From positions 21,102,775 through 21,166,774 of the forward strand of contig JACMZG010001913.1 of NCBI GenBank assembly GCA_018340805.1: a DNA stretch of 64,000 nt, given 5' to 3'. Positions 33,197 through 44,560 of the stretch are shown in pieces; positions within the stretch are counted from its first letter, which is position 1; each line of letters opens with the position of its first letter. Source of the stretch: Microvelia longipes. Its lineage: Eukaryota > Arthropoda > Insecta > Hemiptera > Veliidae. The position numbers were made by a program, and so were the translations under genes. A model generated the notes under the pieces. That model worked only from the letters and a program-made list of their open reading frames with translations. It did not search any database and was not told the origin of the DNA.

Positions 33197-34440
33197 TAAA
33201 ATTTTATTTTATTTTATTTTACAATAAACAATTGTCGTTGACTAAACAATTGTTTAGTCAATGAGATATAAAATATATTTTTATATTTTTTGTCTCGCCT
33301 AGAATCTTTCTGATTAAATTAAGAGAAGAACCCTAAAATCCATTTAAAGAAAGTCATCAATACATTTTGTCGACTAGATAAAGTAGGATTTATTTTAATC
33401 TATAGACTACAGATATAAAAATAGATAGATGTACAAAATTATTTACTTTTTTGTGAGATTTGTTGACAATAAAAATAATTGACGAACTCAAATAATCTTA
33501 AAGTTTCTGTTCAATTGATTCATTCTGAAACGATACTGAAAAACAAAATCTAAATCTAGTTGAAAATTTCTCAAGAAACGAAAACAATTGTTTAGAAACT
33601 TGATTGTCCTTTGTTTCGAGTTCTCGAAAACATCCAACTTTGGGTAAAGTTTGGAAAACTTTGAAATTATGAATAAATATAAAGGGTTTCTTTGTTAAAG
33701 AGAAAATTTATTTGAGTAGAAATCAATGACTTTGTGAAAAGCGCTTTTCAGCGAGGTTATCCGCCTTGTGTTCATTTTATATATTTTAATTGCTTGTGTA
33801 TTAAGTCTTACCTGAAATACTACACCCTAAAATATCCAAAAAATACTAAAAAGGCCCAAAGCAACTCAAAATTTATTAGTTATGTTTAAATTTCTCTTTT
33901 TAATTTGTTTCCTATTCTATCTAACTATTGACATACTTTGCTAACACTTGTTGTCTTATAATAAATGGATTGTATCGACTTTGGGAGGTTGCTCTCTTAC
34001 AACTTTGTATGTCAAAGGCTAAGTACTGGTTTCTTTTCATAAATCTGACATTATACCTTAAGTACATTAGTTAAACATATTTGCTAAAAGAGAATTATGC
34101 TTTTATATTATTCTCTTCACATTCATTTTGACTAACATGGATTTTTCATTTAAAATGTAAATTCATCAGTATTAATTCTTTATTTATTTATAAACTTTAT
34201 ATAATGCTTTAGTACAAGTTTTATACTTCTGTATGAAATCCTTACACTGGGAGACATCGTGTTTTTAGATTTGTTTAAATTGTTAGTTAAAATGCTTGCC
34301 AAAAAGTTGCAAAATTTGTTTATGCTAGGTTTTGCAAATAGATATATGATAGGTAAGTCTAATTTGTTAATTAATTAATTAAAAAGTTCATGGAAAAGAC
34401 GAGTTTAAGTTTGTTAAACTTTATAATGATTCAAATCAAT
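33197..34440. other. Unassigned AT-rich sequence
   Basis: It includes a small hairpin (GACTAAACAATTG/CAATTGTTTAGTC, about 33238-33262). No gene recognised. Confidence 0.5.
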
Positions 34441-34632
34441 CTTGGGTCTAACAAAGCTATCGGTTCGTGAAACAAAACAAAATATTTGCTTTGTTTGGAA
34501 TCATTTCCAAATGGTTTATCTTTGTGTCCAGGTCATTACTTTTCACTTAATTGACCTGATACTAGTAATAGGTCTATTGTATTTATTTATTGCTTTAGTA
34601 CCTGGCCCACTAATCTCTTATTTCTTTACACT
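34441..34632 (+). repeat. Diverged duplicate, copy 1 (empty site)
   Basis: The sequence from CTTGGGTCTAACAAAGCT through TTTGTGTCCAGGTCATTAC to GTACCTGGCCCAC recurs at 35210-35850 with substitutions. This copy has no fold-back at the equivalent position, so it records the site before insertion. The overlapping open frame in each copy shows no domain. Confidence 0.7.
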
Positions 34633-34633
34633 A

Positions 34634-35040
34634 CAGTCTATCGTTTAGTTTAAAAATCCCTAAGGCCATAAGTATTTTGGGGATTGACCAATCAGAGAAG
34701 CCGCTGCCAACCTTTCACTTAAAAAGAGAAAAAAAATCCCTACCACAATAACCGCTGTAGGGAAAAAACCTTCTTGCCGGCAATCCTTCACTTTGTTTGT
34801 GTTTCTTCTTTTGTTTACATCGTTTTGAAAACTACTTTCAAATTAATCTTAAAATTATATTTTAAAATAAAACTACACAAAAGAAATGTAAAAAAAACAT
34901 CGCCAAGAAAATACGGTTAAAATAACTTAATTTGTGTACATAGTTTTTTCCGCTCTCTTCTTGCGGGGATTTTTTTTTCTAAGAATCAGTGGGTGTCTAA
35001 ACTGACCTGTCAAGATTTTTTTAAACAAAACGATAGACTG
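34634..35040. mobile_element. Tc1/mariner-like MITE, TA duplication
   Basis: The ends CAGTCTATCGTTTAGTTT and AAACAAAACGATAGACTG are flanked by TA (34632-34633 and 35041-35042). The 407-bp interior is non-coding. The CAGT start and TA target are typical of Tc1/mariner-type elements. Confidence 0.82.
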
Positions 35041-35227
35041 TAATAAACACATTTTGATTAAATACACGGATTATATTTTAAATCTTATCCACAAATCTGA
35101 GAGTCAGACACATTAATTTTTTTAACTTATTATTATTAATTTGACATTAACCAATAGCTTGATAATGATAGAGATCATATTTTACTAAGATCCTCTGGTT
35201 AAATTAACTCTTGGGTTTAACTAAGCT

Positions 35228-35681
35228 ATAATGATAAATAAAAGAGTCTCTCCACTTAATTACTTTATTAAAAAACAAAGCCGGCTTTCAACCCCAAAAG
35301 GTCATCATCAGTGCCTAACAAACAAATAAATATAACATAATAATAAACAACAAGTAAATAAAAAGTAAATACAAAACGTACTAGTATACATAAAGAATGT
35401 TACGGTATGTTTTTTTAAGACTGCTTTTTTTTTTTTTAACTTTTTTTAAACCTTTTTTGACGTATGTTTAAGTTTTATTTTTGTTGATTTCTTTATGTAT
35501 ACTAGGTTTTGTTTTGTATATTTTATTTATTTATTTATTTTGTTTTTATTATTGTTAGGCACTGATGATGACCTTTTGGGGTTGAAAGCCGGCTTTGTTT
35601 TTTAATAAAAAGTAATTAAGTGAGAGAGACTCTTTTATTTATCATTATACGATGAACTCCTAGCGCTACCGTTTTGAATGA
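35228..35681 (+). mobile_element. Hammerhead fold-back element, 11-bp duplication
   Basis: TTAACTAAGCT at 35217-35227 and 35682-35692. The arms AATGATAAATAAAAGAGTCT and its complement near 35625-35645 carry hammerheads. The interior is A/T-rich with further inverted repeats. The tail ACGATGAACTCCTAGCGCTA is on the right. Confidence 0.9.
35568..35601 (+). ncRNA. Hammerhead ribozyme motif
   Basis: CTGATGA is at 35572-35578, stem II GACC/GGTT (or CC/GG-extended), GAAA at 35584-35587, palindrome AGCCGGCT, T at the cleavage position, and stem I GGCA/TGTT with G-U pairs. The inverted copy at 35282-35314 (minus) has the same core. Confidence 0.72.
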
Positions 35682-35850
35682 TTAACTAAGCTGTTGGTTC
35701 GCGGTTTTTTTAGAATTATTTTGTACTTTATTCTCATTGTGTCCAGACCATTACTTAGCACTTGATTGATCTGATCTAGATTATAGATTTATTAATATGA
35801 TTATTTATTACTTTTGTACCTGGCCAATTCTAGCCCAATCTAACTCGTAC

Positions 35851-36467
35851 AGTTTATTTCCCGGACTTGACCTAAATATCAGGCTCGGTGTCTATGTGTT
35901 TATTATTCATATTTTGGCATTATGGATGTTTCCCTGTGCGGAGAATCTTAAGTTTAGCTCTTATAGTTTTTCTTCTTTTCTACATATAGTTGGTCCTGAA
36001 ACGTGGACATTTGCTGACATAGTTTTTGTTTGCGCGATGTTTTTTTTCGAAATATGTCTCTACTATACGAAATTTAAAGTATATTTATTATTACCCTAGC
36101 AGTGTCCCCAGGATGTAATTTATCCTCTAATTTTAACTTTTTAATTAAAACGGGTCTCGGTTAGTTATAAATCAAAATGTTACTTTTGATTGTTAAAAGT
36201 AAACATTTATAAAATTTAACTTCAAGATGTAGAGTAAAGCATAATATATAAGTTGTTTGAACGTCCTTGGTAAGAATTCGACCTACTGAACGAGTGTTGC
36301 TGGATTGCATAATATAATCCCTCCCATCTCTACTACACTCCTTTTTCTCTCTCTACTTACTCTCTCACACACACACTTACACATTCTTGTTAGACTTGGC
36401 TCGCTCTCAATCTTAATCTTGTTCTTTTATTTTATTTAGATAGTTTTTTATCTCTTTTGTATCAACT
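35851..36467. other. Unassigned sequence
   Basis: A 100-codon plus frame (35797-36099) is hydrophobic but unlike any family I know. 36330-36390 is CT/CA-rich. No supported gene. Confidence 0.4.
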
Positions 36468-36540
36468 GGGGGCGTAGCTCAGATGGTAGAGCGCTCGCTT
36501 AGCATGCGAGAGGTACCGGGATCGATGCCCGGCGCCTCCA
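36468..36540 (+). tRNA. tRNA-Ala (AGC)
   Basis: Identical over 73 nt to the copies at 12641 and 61658 (minus). It has a full cloverleaf with anticodon AGC, A box TAGCTCAGATGG, B box GGATCGATGCC and discriminator A. A run of eight or more T begins about 36547 and can serve as Pol III terminator. Confidence 0.95.
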
Positions 36541-36667
36541 AGTATATTTTTTTTTATTTAATTCATCCAATGCCAAACTTATTTTCTGGAGTCTGACTTT
36601 ATTTATGTGATAAATACCTTAATATATAGATAGTGAGAACATAAGTGACAATTATAATTTTTACCTG

Positions 36668-36905
36668 TAGTCTTCTTTAATTCGCCATCCCTTGCAGCTG
36701 GTGGTACCTATGGTCTTCTTTAATTCGCCATCCCTTGCAGCTGATGGTACCTATAGTCTTCTTTAATTCCATCCCTTGCAGCTGGTGGTACCTATAGTCT
36801 TCTTTAATTCGCCATCCCTTGCAGCTGATGGTACTTATGGTCTTCTTTAATTCACCATCCCTTGCAGCTGATGGTACCTATAGTCTTCTTTAATTCACTA
36901 TCTCT
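36668..36905. repeat. 43-bp minisatellite
   Basis: Five and a half copies of TCTTCTTTAATTCGCCATCC plus CTTGCAGCTGRTGGTACCTATRG, starting at 36671, 36714, 36757, 36798, 36841 and 36884. One copy lacks two bases. Confidence 0.9.
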
Positions 36906-37039
36906 AAGAGCTACATCATTTGGTTTTTGATCATAAAAATTGTTAATTTTGTTAGTTTGTTTTGTTTATAAATTTATTTGTTTACTTGCTCTTATTTATA
37001 AAGAGTAAGGCTGTAACTCTTTTGCCATCAATTGTTGAG

Positions 37040-37440
37040 TATTACTCTATTGTTGAGTTCTAGGATATTCTTTATAACTTGAGCAGTTACTCAATTATCA
37101 AGCACTGCTCATAACTCATTTTTTCTATATTTCTCAAAGGAAATGCGATAAAACCTTTGAAGAAAAAGCACTACTGAGCATTAAACTAGTACAAATAATG
37201 GTGTACACTGCCTATTCTAGAGGCATTTTTTTGAATAACCAAAAGGATAATTATGCGCATTTTTTTAAAAAAAAATACTAATAATGACTTTTTAAGTAGT
37301 GCTAATAATTGAGTAACTGCTTTAGTTATATAGCATAAACCGGAACCTTAAGCAAAAAAAGAATGGTTAAGCACAGAAACACGCATTCCAAAGGAAATTT
37401 GCCCGACTTGCGGACCACCGTGTCTGAATTTTCACTCTAT
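37040..37440. mobile_element. Fold-back family C, truncated copy
   Basis: It shares CAGTTACTCAATTATCAAGC, CTTAAGCAAAAAAAGAATGG, CACGCATTCCAAAGGAAATT and GCGGACCACCG with the complete copy at 49575-50185. The left terminus is degraded. No ORF. Confidence 0.7.
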
Positions 37441-37564
37441 AAATAAAAAACCTAAGATTCGTTTCACTTAAACCTATATTGGGGAATGTTTTTAAATGTT
37501 CATTATGATATTTGGGTTTTACTTTGTAAGCTCATAAGCTTTGGGTTAATCGACTTTGAGAATA

Positions 37565-37830
37565 AGTGAAGTCCTTATTTGTAAAAAAAATGTTTCAAGG
37601 TACCCTGAACCCGAATTTTTTATTAGTGTTTCTGCCATGTCGAAGTGTTTGTGTTAAACATCGTCCAATTTTATTTAACCCTCCCCTTTTAAAAGTTTTA
37701 TAAAACAAGAAATAAATGACAAAAAACTATTGTCTGAAATATAAAAGAAACACAAAAAAATCGGGTACGGGGTACGTCGGAACTTACGCTCATCCTCACT
37801 TCTTTGAACTAAGCGGATTTGGCCCGTATC
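37565..37830. mobile_element. Two 5S-bearing repeat ends facing each other
   Basis: 37565-37612 is a plus-orientation 3' end (CAAGGTACCCTGAACCCGAATTTTTT). 37755-37830 is a minus-orientation one (TCGGGTACGGGGTACGTCGG...). Both are short fragments. Confidence 0.65.
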
Positions 37831-38740
37831 CTATATAAAATTGTCGGAGAAGTTCAATAAAAGTAATGAGCAATTTTTATAAATATGGTATTATTAGTAT
37901 TTGTGACTGTTTTATATCATTATTACAAATTTGAGACACTAGATTGTAATAATAACAATAATTGTAATTATACCAACAAGTAGGAAGTTTTTATTCTCTA
38001 GGGTCATTTAGTGTCTCAAAGTTTTACAAATTTATTAATATGTAACCCAAAAAATAAAATTAGCTTTATTTCAGCTAAATATTTCTACACTAGACAGTAA
38101 AATACTTGTTATTTTTTTAAAATATAATAATACATAATTTTTTTACTAGACTATGCTACTTAATGGTACTTAAGAGCGGAAGGGGGGGGGGGGGTACAAT
38201 ACACAGGAAAAGCATTTAAATTCATTGTTAGCCAAGTCAGAAAACGTTTTAGCAATTATTCTTGTGTAAAATGAGTTAGAAAATAGAAAAAAAATTGAGA
38301 CTAGATTTTTTATATAATGTGTACTATTAAATAAATATTTATGTATGCATATGCAGTGTTATTAATAATCAAATATATTTAATACTAGCCTATTTTTCAT
38401 AGCTTTTAGATGTTGTAACAAAAATATATCCTCGCCTTTGTACTATTTGTTTAACGATCATATATTTTGTTTTACATAGATTGGTTGCTTAGTGGAGAAA
38501 GATTTCTCGAAAATATTTCATAGAGTCTAAAGGAATTGGAGAACTCCTTTCTCCAATTATATCTGGAACAAATGAACCGATTTTCTAAGACATTTCCCAT
38601 TAGTGCTGTAAATCAAACGATTTTATTATCTAGCGTAGAATATAGTAGCCTTATACGTAAAAAAAATAAAAATACTATTCTTTTAAAAATATTTTTAATA
38701 TTTTTTTTTCTTTTTTAAACTTATTTTTTTTTCAATTTTT
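37831..38740. other. Unassigned AT-rich sequence
   Basis: It contains an isolated G run (38181-38194). No gene recognised. Confidence 0.5.
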
Positions 38741-39475
38741 ACCCTTACTTTTCCTTATTTGTACTGTAGGTATATGGAAAAAGTATTGTGTTTGCTAAAA
38801 AATCCGAAACTGAGATGTCACCTGAATTTTGTGAGTGTGTGTTATCATCGAATCTCCCAGTGTACTTGTGCTAGACAGTGGAAACTTGGTACAATAATTA
38901 ATCTTTGGGTTTAGTTGTGCTAACTGGAAATTAATTTGTATATTACGTCATTATTCCCAGTAATGACTCAACAAAAAATTTGAAAATTCATGAAACTCGG
39001 ACATATTTTTGATTGCTTTGAGTCATATATAAGGCGTTGGTCGTATATATGCCAAGTTTTATCATATTATTTGCATTAATTTAATTTTTATCGAATGTCT
39101 GGCATACGATTTTATAAAAAATTACAAGAAATTGGGAAATTAGTTAATTGAGCAGAAATTTGAATCAAGTGTTTATATTATATAATACCTATACTGTTTT
39201 GTTTTTTACAGTCAGTATATCTATAGTTTTTGTTGGATTGCAAAATTCAAGCAGCGTCGAGCGAGGTCAATGCCTAGATGGGTGACCTCTTGGAATAAAA
39301 ACGAGTGTAATTACTATCTGAGGGTGAGCGAAGGGAGTCTTAAGATGTGTTGCAGCATAAATTTGGCGAATTGCATATTCCGAGGACGAGCGAAGCGAGT
39401 CCGAAGTAGGGAGAATGAGCGTAGCGAATACGATGTGTTGAGGAAAAGTTCCGATGTCCCCGTAACTATTTTTTT
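38741..39475 (+). mobile_element. 5S-bearing repeat, near complete
   Basis: It starts CTTACTTTTCCTTATTTGTAC, has a deletion after ATGTCACCTGAATTTTG, and carries a well kept 5S-like block and tandem GAGCGAAG/GAGCGTAGCGAATACGATG motifs. It ends TTCCGATGTCCCCGTAACTATTTTTTT. Open frames over 39267-39554 are repeat sequence. Confidence 0.85.
39247..39298 (+). promoter_or_regulatory. 5S rRNA-like internal promoter block
   Basis: CAAGCAGCGTCGAGCGAGGTCA, then TGCCTAGATGGGTGACCTCTTGG, aligns with 5S rRNA A box, intermediate element and C box. A T run at the repeat end about 170 bp downstream could terminate a Pol III transcript. Confidence 0.65.
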
Positions 39476-39829
39476 CTTTAACTTCTTTACTAGCATTTTT
39501 TACCAAGGTCTTTCTTTAATAATTTTAATTTTATCAAATTTAAAATTCTATTAATGTGGTTTTTATGTCTTATTATTTGGTCAAAATAGAAAATTACTTT
39601 TTATTTTCAGAGAGAATTTTAGATTTTAACCATTCTTGAAGACAGTTTAATTTTAACTTTTTTCATATTCATTTTAGCTTTTAAGTAAATTTAATTTTAA
39701 GTTTGTGCTTTTTGCGTCTTTTTAAATTTACCCTAGCTGTTTTGGCCTTTATTTATTTCGTCCTGGAACTAAAAGTTTCTTTTCATTCCTCAACTGTTTT
39801 CTTTACTTGAACTCATGGGATCATTTTAG
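39476..39829. other. Unassigned AT-rich sequence
   Basis: Nothing recognised. Confidence 0.5.
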
Positions 39830-40540
39830 CGATTTCTCTCACCTGATTCCACTCTATTAAGATCCCCTAGAGTTTTCGCTCACACTGCACCAGGCAACAC
39901 CTCTGTACTTCTACCCACCCCTTTTAGGGACTGCACCCGTGACTAGCTCACAGTTTGTCTAATTCTCTAGAACTACAAGTTAATTCGATCTCATTGGTCT
40001 CAATACCTTACCTGCTACTTTTTGTTAACCAATCTGACTATCTCACATAAATACGCATCCTACTCGGTCCAGTCCGGTATAGCTCGACGGGGAGAGTCGC
40101 CGGTAACAACACCGAAGTTAGCGCATACCCTCTCTCTAAAAGTCTAAGTCTCGCAGATTACTAGGAGGTATCTTCCAGAAACAAACACATCATCCCTAAT
40201 CTCTTGAATAGGGATGCTGATTGTGGGACCAAAGTCACCGGTAAATCCATGTCTCCACTTGCCCAGTGCTCGGTCCGAAGGTTTCGTATCTTTCCGCATC
40301 TACATTGGGCCTCAGTACTTTTGTTTTACAAGATCTAGATACAACGAAAGCGTGAGTCCAGACTTGTTCCGTACGAAATCCTACCCCGAATTAGCGTAAC
40401 CACCAAAATAAACCCACGTGAAATCTATAGGCTGGGTTAGTTGGACTTGAATTCAAGACCTCCTGAGAGAAGAGATGCAAGGAAACCTTGTATCTCCCCC
40501 TGCTAGATTTGAACCCTCGACCCTAAGGTAGACCTTAAGA
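39830..40540. other. GC-richer island of unknown nature
   Basis: This is the longest stretch of near-balanced composition in the window. Modest open frames exist on both strands (plus 40214-40399; minus about 40230-40395), none recognisable. The minus strand near 40490-40530 has a B-box-like GGTTCAAATCT. It could be an LTR or internal part of a retrotransposon, or an old exon. Confidence 0.35.
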
Positions 40541-41599
40541 GTAGTAATGTTCATGGGTATTATAGTTATTTATACAACAAGGAATGAAACAAATTTATAC
40601 AGCTTAAAATTGTTTCCTTCTGAGGCAAACCCGAAGAAGAAATCATCCAATAGCTCCCTATGCCAATAAGCCAAGGTAAATAAACGTATTAGCTCTTGAG
40701 GATAATAAGAATATTACTAAATTTGGCTCCCGAGACACTGCCACGAGCTGAGATATTTTACTCGCATTTTAAATTAAATTTGATCTACTACTAGTCAACT
40801 ATAATACAAACAGAGATTACAAAAAATAATATAGTGTTAATATTCAATTAACGCTGCAACATTCAGGAAACGAGTTCTTGAATAAATAATGATGATAGTA
40901 CTTGATGACTTTATAAAGTAGTTTATATGAAATAAAAATATGGAAATGGAGGGGGGTGGAGTGAAAGGAATACGGGGAGTAGTTAAACTGACCAAATATA
41001 GCACCATCCTCGCATTCATTCCCTATTTATCCAATGTAAATACTAATCTGACTTTTATCTTCATGTGCGATATGCAGCTACTTACACTTTCTAGGGAGGG
41101 AAATAAGATTTACAGTGTGAGGTAACGAGAGTGTATCGAACTTACAAGTAGGAGTTAATAAATCTTTACTTCGAGTACTTCATAAGCTATGATATCTTAA
41201 TAAGCTTAGCTTATTATTTCTTTGGAAAATTTGTTAATATCATCATTAGATCTAAAACCACGTGTTATTGTTTTCTTTATTACAATTGTTCTTTTCTTTC
41301 CTTTATTCCGCTCTAGTCCAAATAAAATTATGTATATATTAATAAACTTATTATTTGATTTTGTTTCAAGTATTGTTAAATAATTAATTACTTGTTGTTT
41401 TCTCTTTCTGTTTTAGGTATTTCAGAATAGATTCAAGTTTGGTTGAGTTAAAATGTAACTTAAAATAAATTATACAACAAAAAAGGCAAGTAAATGTGAT
41501 TTTCCATGTAACTATGACTTTAACAATACCATAATAAAATAATAGCCGTCGAATTTAAACGAATAATTGAATCATTAAATAAAAAAAATGAACATTTTA
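40541..41599. other. Unassigned sequence
   Basis: The overlapping open frames at 40837-41125 show no domain. No repeat family seen. Confidence 0.45.
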
Positions 41600-41760
41600 A
41601 CGCGGTGGACCGGGAGCAAGGTGTTTTTTTTTCAAAATGCGTTCTTTCTTGCTCATGCTCATAAATCTATTTCCTGCTTAAGTTTCCAATATATGCTTTA
41701 TGACCTAAGTATTAACATCACAAATTGTTGTCTAATTTTTCCAAGTTTTTCAATAAATAG
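41600..41760. mobile_element. Fold-back family C, terminal fragment
   Basis: GCGGTGGACCGGGAGCAAG, AAAATGCGTTCTTTC and CTGCTTAAGTTTCCAATATA match the inverted terminus of the 49.6-kb copy. The fragment stops at the following TA tract. Confidence 0.55.
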
Positions 41761-41763
41761 TAT

Positions 41764-41764
<1 letters not shown>

Positions 41765-41802
<38 letters not shown>

Positions 41803-41813
41803 TATATAATATA

Positions 41814-41845
<32 letters not shown>

Positions 41846-41847
41846 AT

Positions 41848-41892
<45 letters not shown>

Positions 41893-41911
41893 TTTATATA
41901 TATATAATATA
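41765..41911. repeat. (TA)n microsatellite
   Basis: Impure TA tract of about 147 bp. Confidence 0.95.
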
Positions 41912-42079
41912 TTCATCTGATACTACTGGAAAACCCAGGATATCACCCTATTAAGAAATTATTACTTTTAATAGTTTTAATTTTAATAATTAATTATGTA
42001 GAATCTAATAAAAAGAAAGGCTATTTGATGTACATTTCGGTAACTAGGGGCCTTAAGAAATAAATAAAATACTATTTAT

Positions 42080-42182
42080 TATTTGATACTACCGAGTAAT
42101 TGTTCAAGAGACAATTGTGTCCTAGACTAGAAACGTCTAGGACACAAAAATCTTGTGTATATATATATATATATATATACAT
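42080..42182. repeat. ATTTGATACTACCGAG motif, hairpin and (TA)n
   Basis: ATTTGATACTACCGAG is shared with 26.66 and 55.3 kb. A perfect hairpin follows: GTGTCCTAGAC (42117-42127) and GTCTAGGACAC (42135-42145), then a short TA run. Confidence 0.65.
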
Positions 42183-42559
42183 ATATATTCTTGCTCAGGG
42201 AGACACTCTCTTTTAAAAAATCTGCACTCATGGAAGGGCGATGACCCACATCTCATAAGCTCTCTTCTTCTTTGAAAATTCGCTAAAAAAGTTATAAGTA
42301 AATAGACTTTATTATACGAGACGGTTTTTAAATATAAGGTAAAAGAAATTCTATAAAATTATACGTAAAGGATAAAAGTAAATAATATTGCTTTGAGTTA
42401 TAGGTATATATTTAAAAAAGTTAAAGAAAGTTTCAAAAAGGTTTTCAGCCTGCTTTTTAACTGAGGTTTTTGTATAACCAGATCTTGATTTTTTACTACA
42501 AACATGCAGTACAAAGGTATATTTTTTTTTAAAATCAATATATAACAAAAGTCAATTAA
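42183..42559. other. Unassigned sequence
   Basis: Nothing recognised. Confidence 0.45.
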
Positions 42560-43595
42560 AAAAAATCAGGTACGTGGTTTCTCGGAACTTTTTAAGTTCC
42601 CCGATTTGATGAGGTTAGCGGTGGTATCTATTCACCGTAATTGCTCTGCTATTTCTCATTACTTCGGGCTCGCTTCGCTCGTCCTCAGAGTATAAAAATC
42701 ACCATATTTTTACTTTAACTTCGGTCTTGCTTTGCTTGTCGCATATCCAGGCACTGAACTTGCCCGATCCTGCCTAATATTTATAATCACACAGAAACCG
42801 CAGATACATTTTCCGCATTGAAACGGAACTTATTTCTTACGTAAAGTGATCCAATTTTATCAAATTTTGAGTCAATTATATTATGTTTTGATTTTTAACA
42901 ATCTTTTAAGAAGTATACCAGTCATTCGATAAAAACAAAACCAATGTTGCTATTGAAATGCAATTTGGAACAATTGTTGATCTTAGACACGACTATAGAT
43001 GTGTGCTAAATTTCAATAAAAATTTTAAAAAAATTCCGCATTTTATAAATTTTTGAAATTTTTGCTGAATCATTATTGCCGGTTAATGGCGTCATAAAAA
43101 AATATTTTCCGGATAACACAACTAGATCTTAAGATTGATTTTGTACCTAAACTCTCTAGCATAATACACTGATATCAGACACACATATACACACACACAA
43201 AACACACACTCAGACAGAAAATTTTGTGAAAATCATTCAGGAGGTCTTAAAAACACCATAACATATAATTCAGGTGAAATCTCATTTTCGGATTTTTTAG
43301 TGCAAATACAATATAATAATAATAATAATAATAATGCCCATTTTAGGGCATTTCGGCCCTTCAAGGTATTCGCCCTGCGGGAACAAACTCGGTGGGTCAC
43401 ATCTACTATGTTCAAAGTAAAGCTAAAGTTGGCGAAATCTTTTTAGATCAAATCCATTCATAAAAAACTGAGAGCATAGCTCGGGCTATGAACCCCGGAC
43501 CTCCGGTACCGAAGTCCAGCACTATACGACCGCGGCTACGAAGGCAAACACTTTTTTCTATATATCTAGGGTATAAATGAGGAAAAGTAAAAATA
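42560..43595 (-). mobile_element. 5S-bearing repeat, full length, carrying a SINE
   Basis: Minus orientation from TCAGGTACGTGGTTTCTCGG (3' end) to the terminal palindrome (TATATCTAGGGTATAAATGAGG at 43560-43582). The 5S-like block is poorly kept (about 42745-42795). A tRNA-derived SINE interrupts it at the conserved GCAAACAC site. Confidence 0.82.
43310..43543 (-). mobile_element. tRNA-derived SINE with (ATT)n tail
   Basis: The minus strand has a tRNA-like head with GTAGCCGCGGTCGTATAGTG (A-box region) and GGTCCGGGGTTCATAGCCCG (B box GGTTCATAGCC). A tRNA-unrelated body and an ATT repeat tail (43312-43333) follow. The flanks GCAAATAC (43302) and GCAAACAC (43544) form an 8-bp duplication with one change. 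It would be transcribed by Pol III and moved by a LINE. Confidence 0.8.
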
Positions 43596-43984
43596 TGTTA
43601 TAATTGGAATAAGGATATTAAATTTAATTGGTTCTTAGTGTGCTTAAAGAAGGAAGAACAAGACCGAGGAATTTTGTGGTTCGAGATAAACCTTTCTATT
43701 AATTTAGTAATTTACCCTCAATTCTTAGATTCTCCCTGTAGACCCTATTTGGTTCTCTTTGGGTTTTAACACCTCTCTCCTTCGTTGGCATTTAACCCCT
43801 TACTGGTTAAGTACTCATCTATAGGAAGAAATCTATATAGGAGAAGTAAAGGACATTCTCTGCGGCTTTATGGAGAATTTTAATTTATTTCTATGATGAT
43901 TTTGGTAAATTTTATAATTAAATAAGTTATGGGTAATTTATTATGTTCAATGTTTATGGGTTTTTACTCTAATTGTTCTACGCA
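43596..43984. other. Unassigned sequence
   Basis: No gene or repeat recognised. Confidence 0.5.
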
Positions 43985-44414
43985 TTCTCAGCGGTCACCC
44001 TTACAGCACTGACTACGCTCAATACTGCTTAAGTTTTATGATCCAACAAAAAACATAGTTATACTTATCGTATTAAAAACTTTGTGCATTTATTGATTAC
44101 TTCGCGATATACACATGTACTTAATTTAGACTCAATTAGACTATCTTCAGATTTTGTACAAATTGAACTAATGCTAAAATGTGATGAAACTTAGCACATA
44201 TGTTAGTCTTATACATAACTACATGCTTGCTAAATCTCAATAGGGCCGCATAATGTTTCTGAGTTTTATGATTTTTCTAAATTTGGCTAATTCATTAATG
44301 TGAGTAAATGATGTCATAAAAAAATTTCTAAATAGCACAACTACAGCGGTAGACTATCTTTTGTACAAAGTTTAAACTTTCGAGCATTAATACTCTAGGA
44401 GCTACGATGATAAC

Positions 44415-44470
<56 letters not shown>

Positions 44471-44560
44471 CTTTGTTTAAACTACTTAAGAGTTCTTAAA
44501 AACATCTAAACGGATAATTCCGGTGACATCCTGGTTTCGGATTTATTTCCAAATTATTGA
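43985..44560 (-). mobile_element. 5S-bearing repeat truncated at the 5S-like block
   Basis: It begins exactly within the block complement (TCTCAGCGGTCACCCTTACA, 43988) and runs towards the 5' end, stopping near CGGATTTATTTCCAAAT before the terminal hairpin. A pure (CA)n run of about 48 bp (44421-44468) replaces the usual short CACAC stretch. Confidence 0.8.

Larger units (their letters stand above)
35210..35850 (+). repeat. Diverged duplicate, copy 2 (filled site)
   Basis: It is homologous to 34441-34632 but split by the fold-back element at 35228-35681. Homology resumes at GTTGGTTCGCGG and ATTGTGTCCAGACCATTAC. Confidence 0.7.

Noticed and set aside
35797..36099. 100-codon hydrophobic frame
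   Set aside because: The start lies in a diverged non-coding duplicate whose other copy (34442-34648) has a different, shorter frame. No domain seen.
36668..36905. CRISPR-like regular repeats (also at 59662 and 63548)
   Set aside because: The units are contiguous tandem copies without unique spacers, and the genome is eukaryotic.
38181..38194. Possible G-quadruplex or telomere-like G run
   Set aside because: A single uninterrupted G run with no repeated spacing and no telomeric unit.
40490..40535. tRNA-derived SINE head (GGTTCAAATCT on minus)
   Set aside because: There is no matching A box at the right distance, no tail and no duplication.
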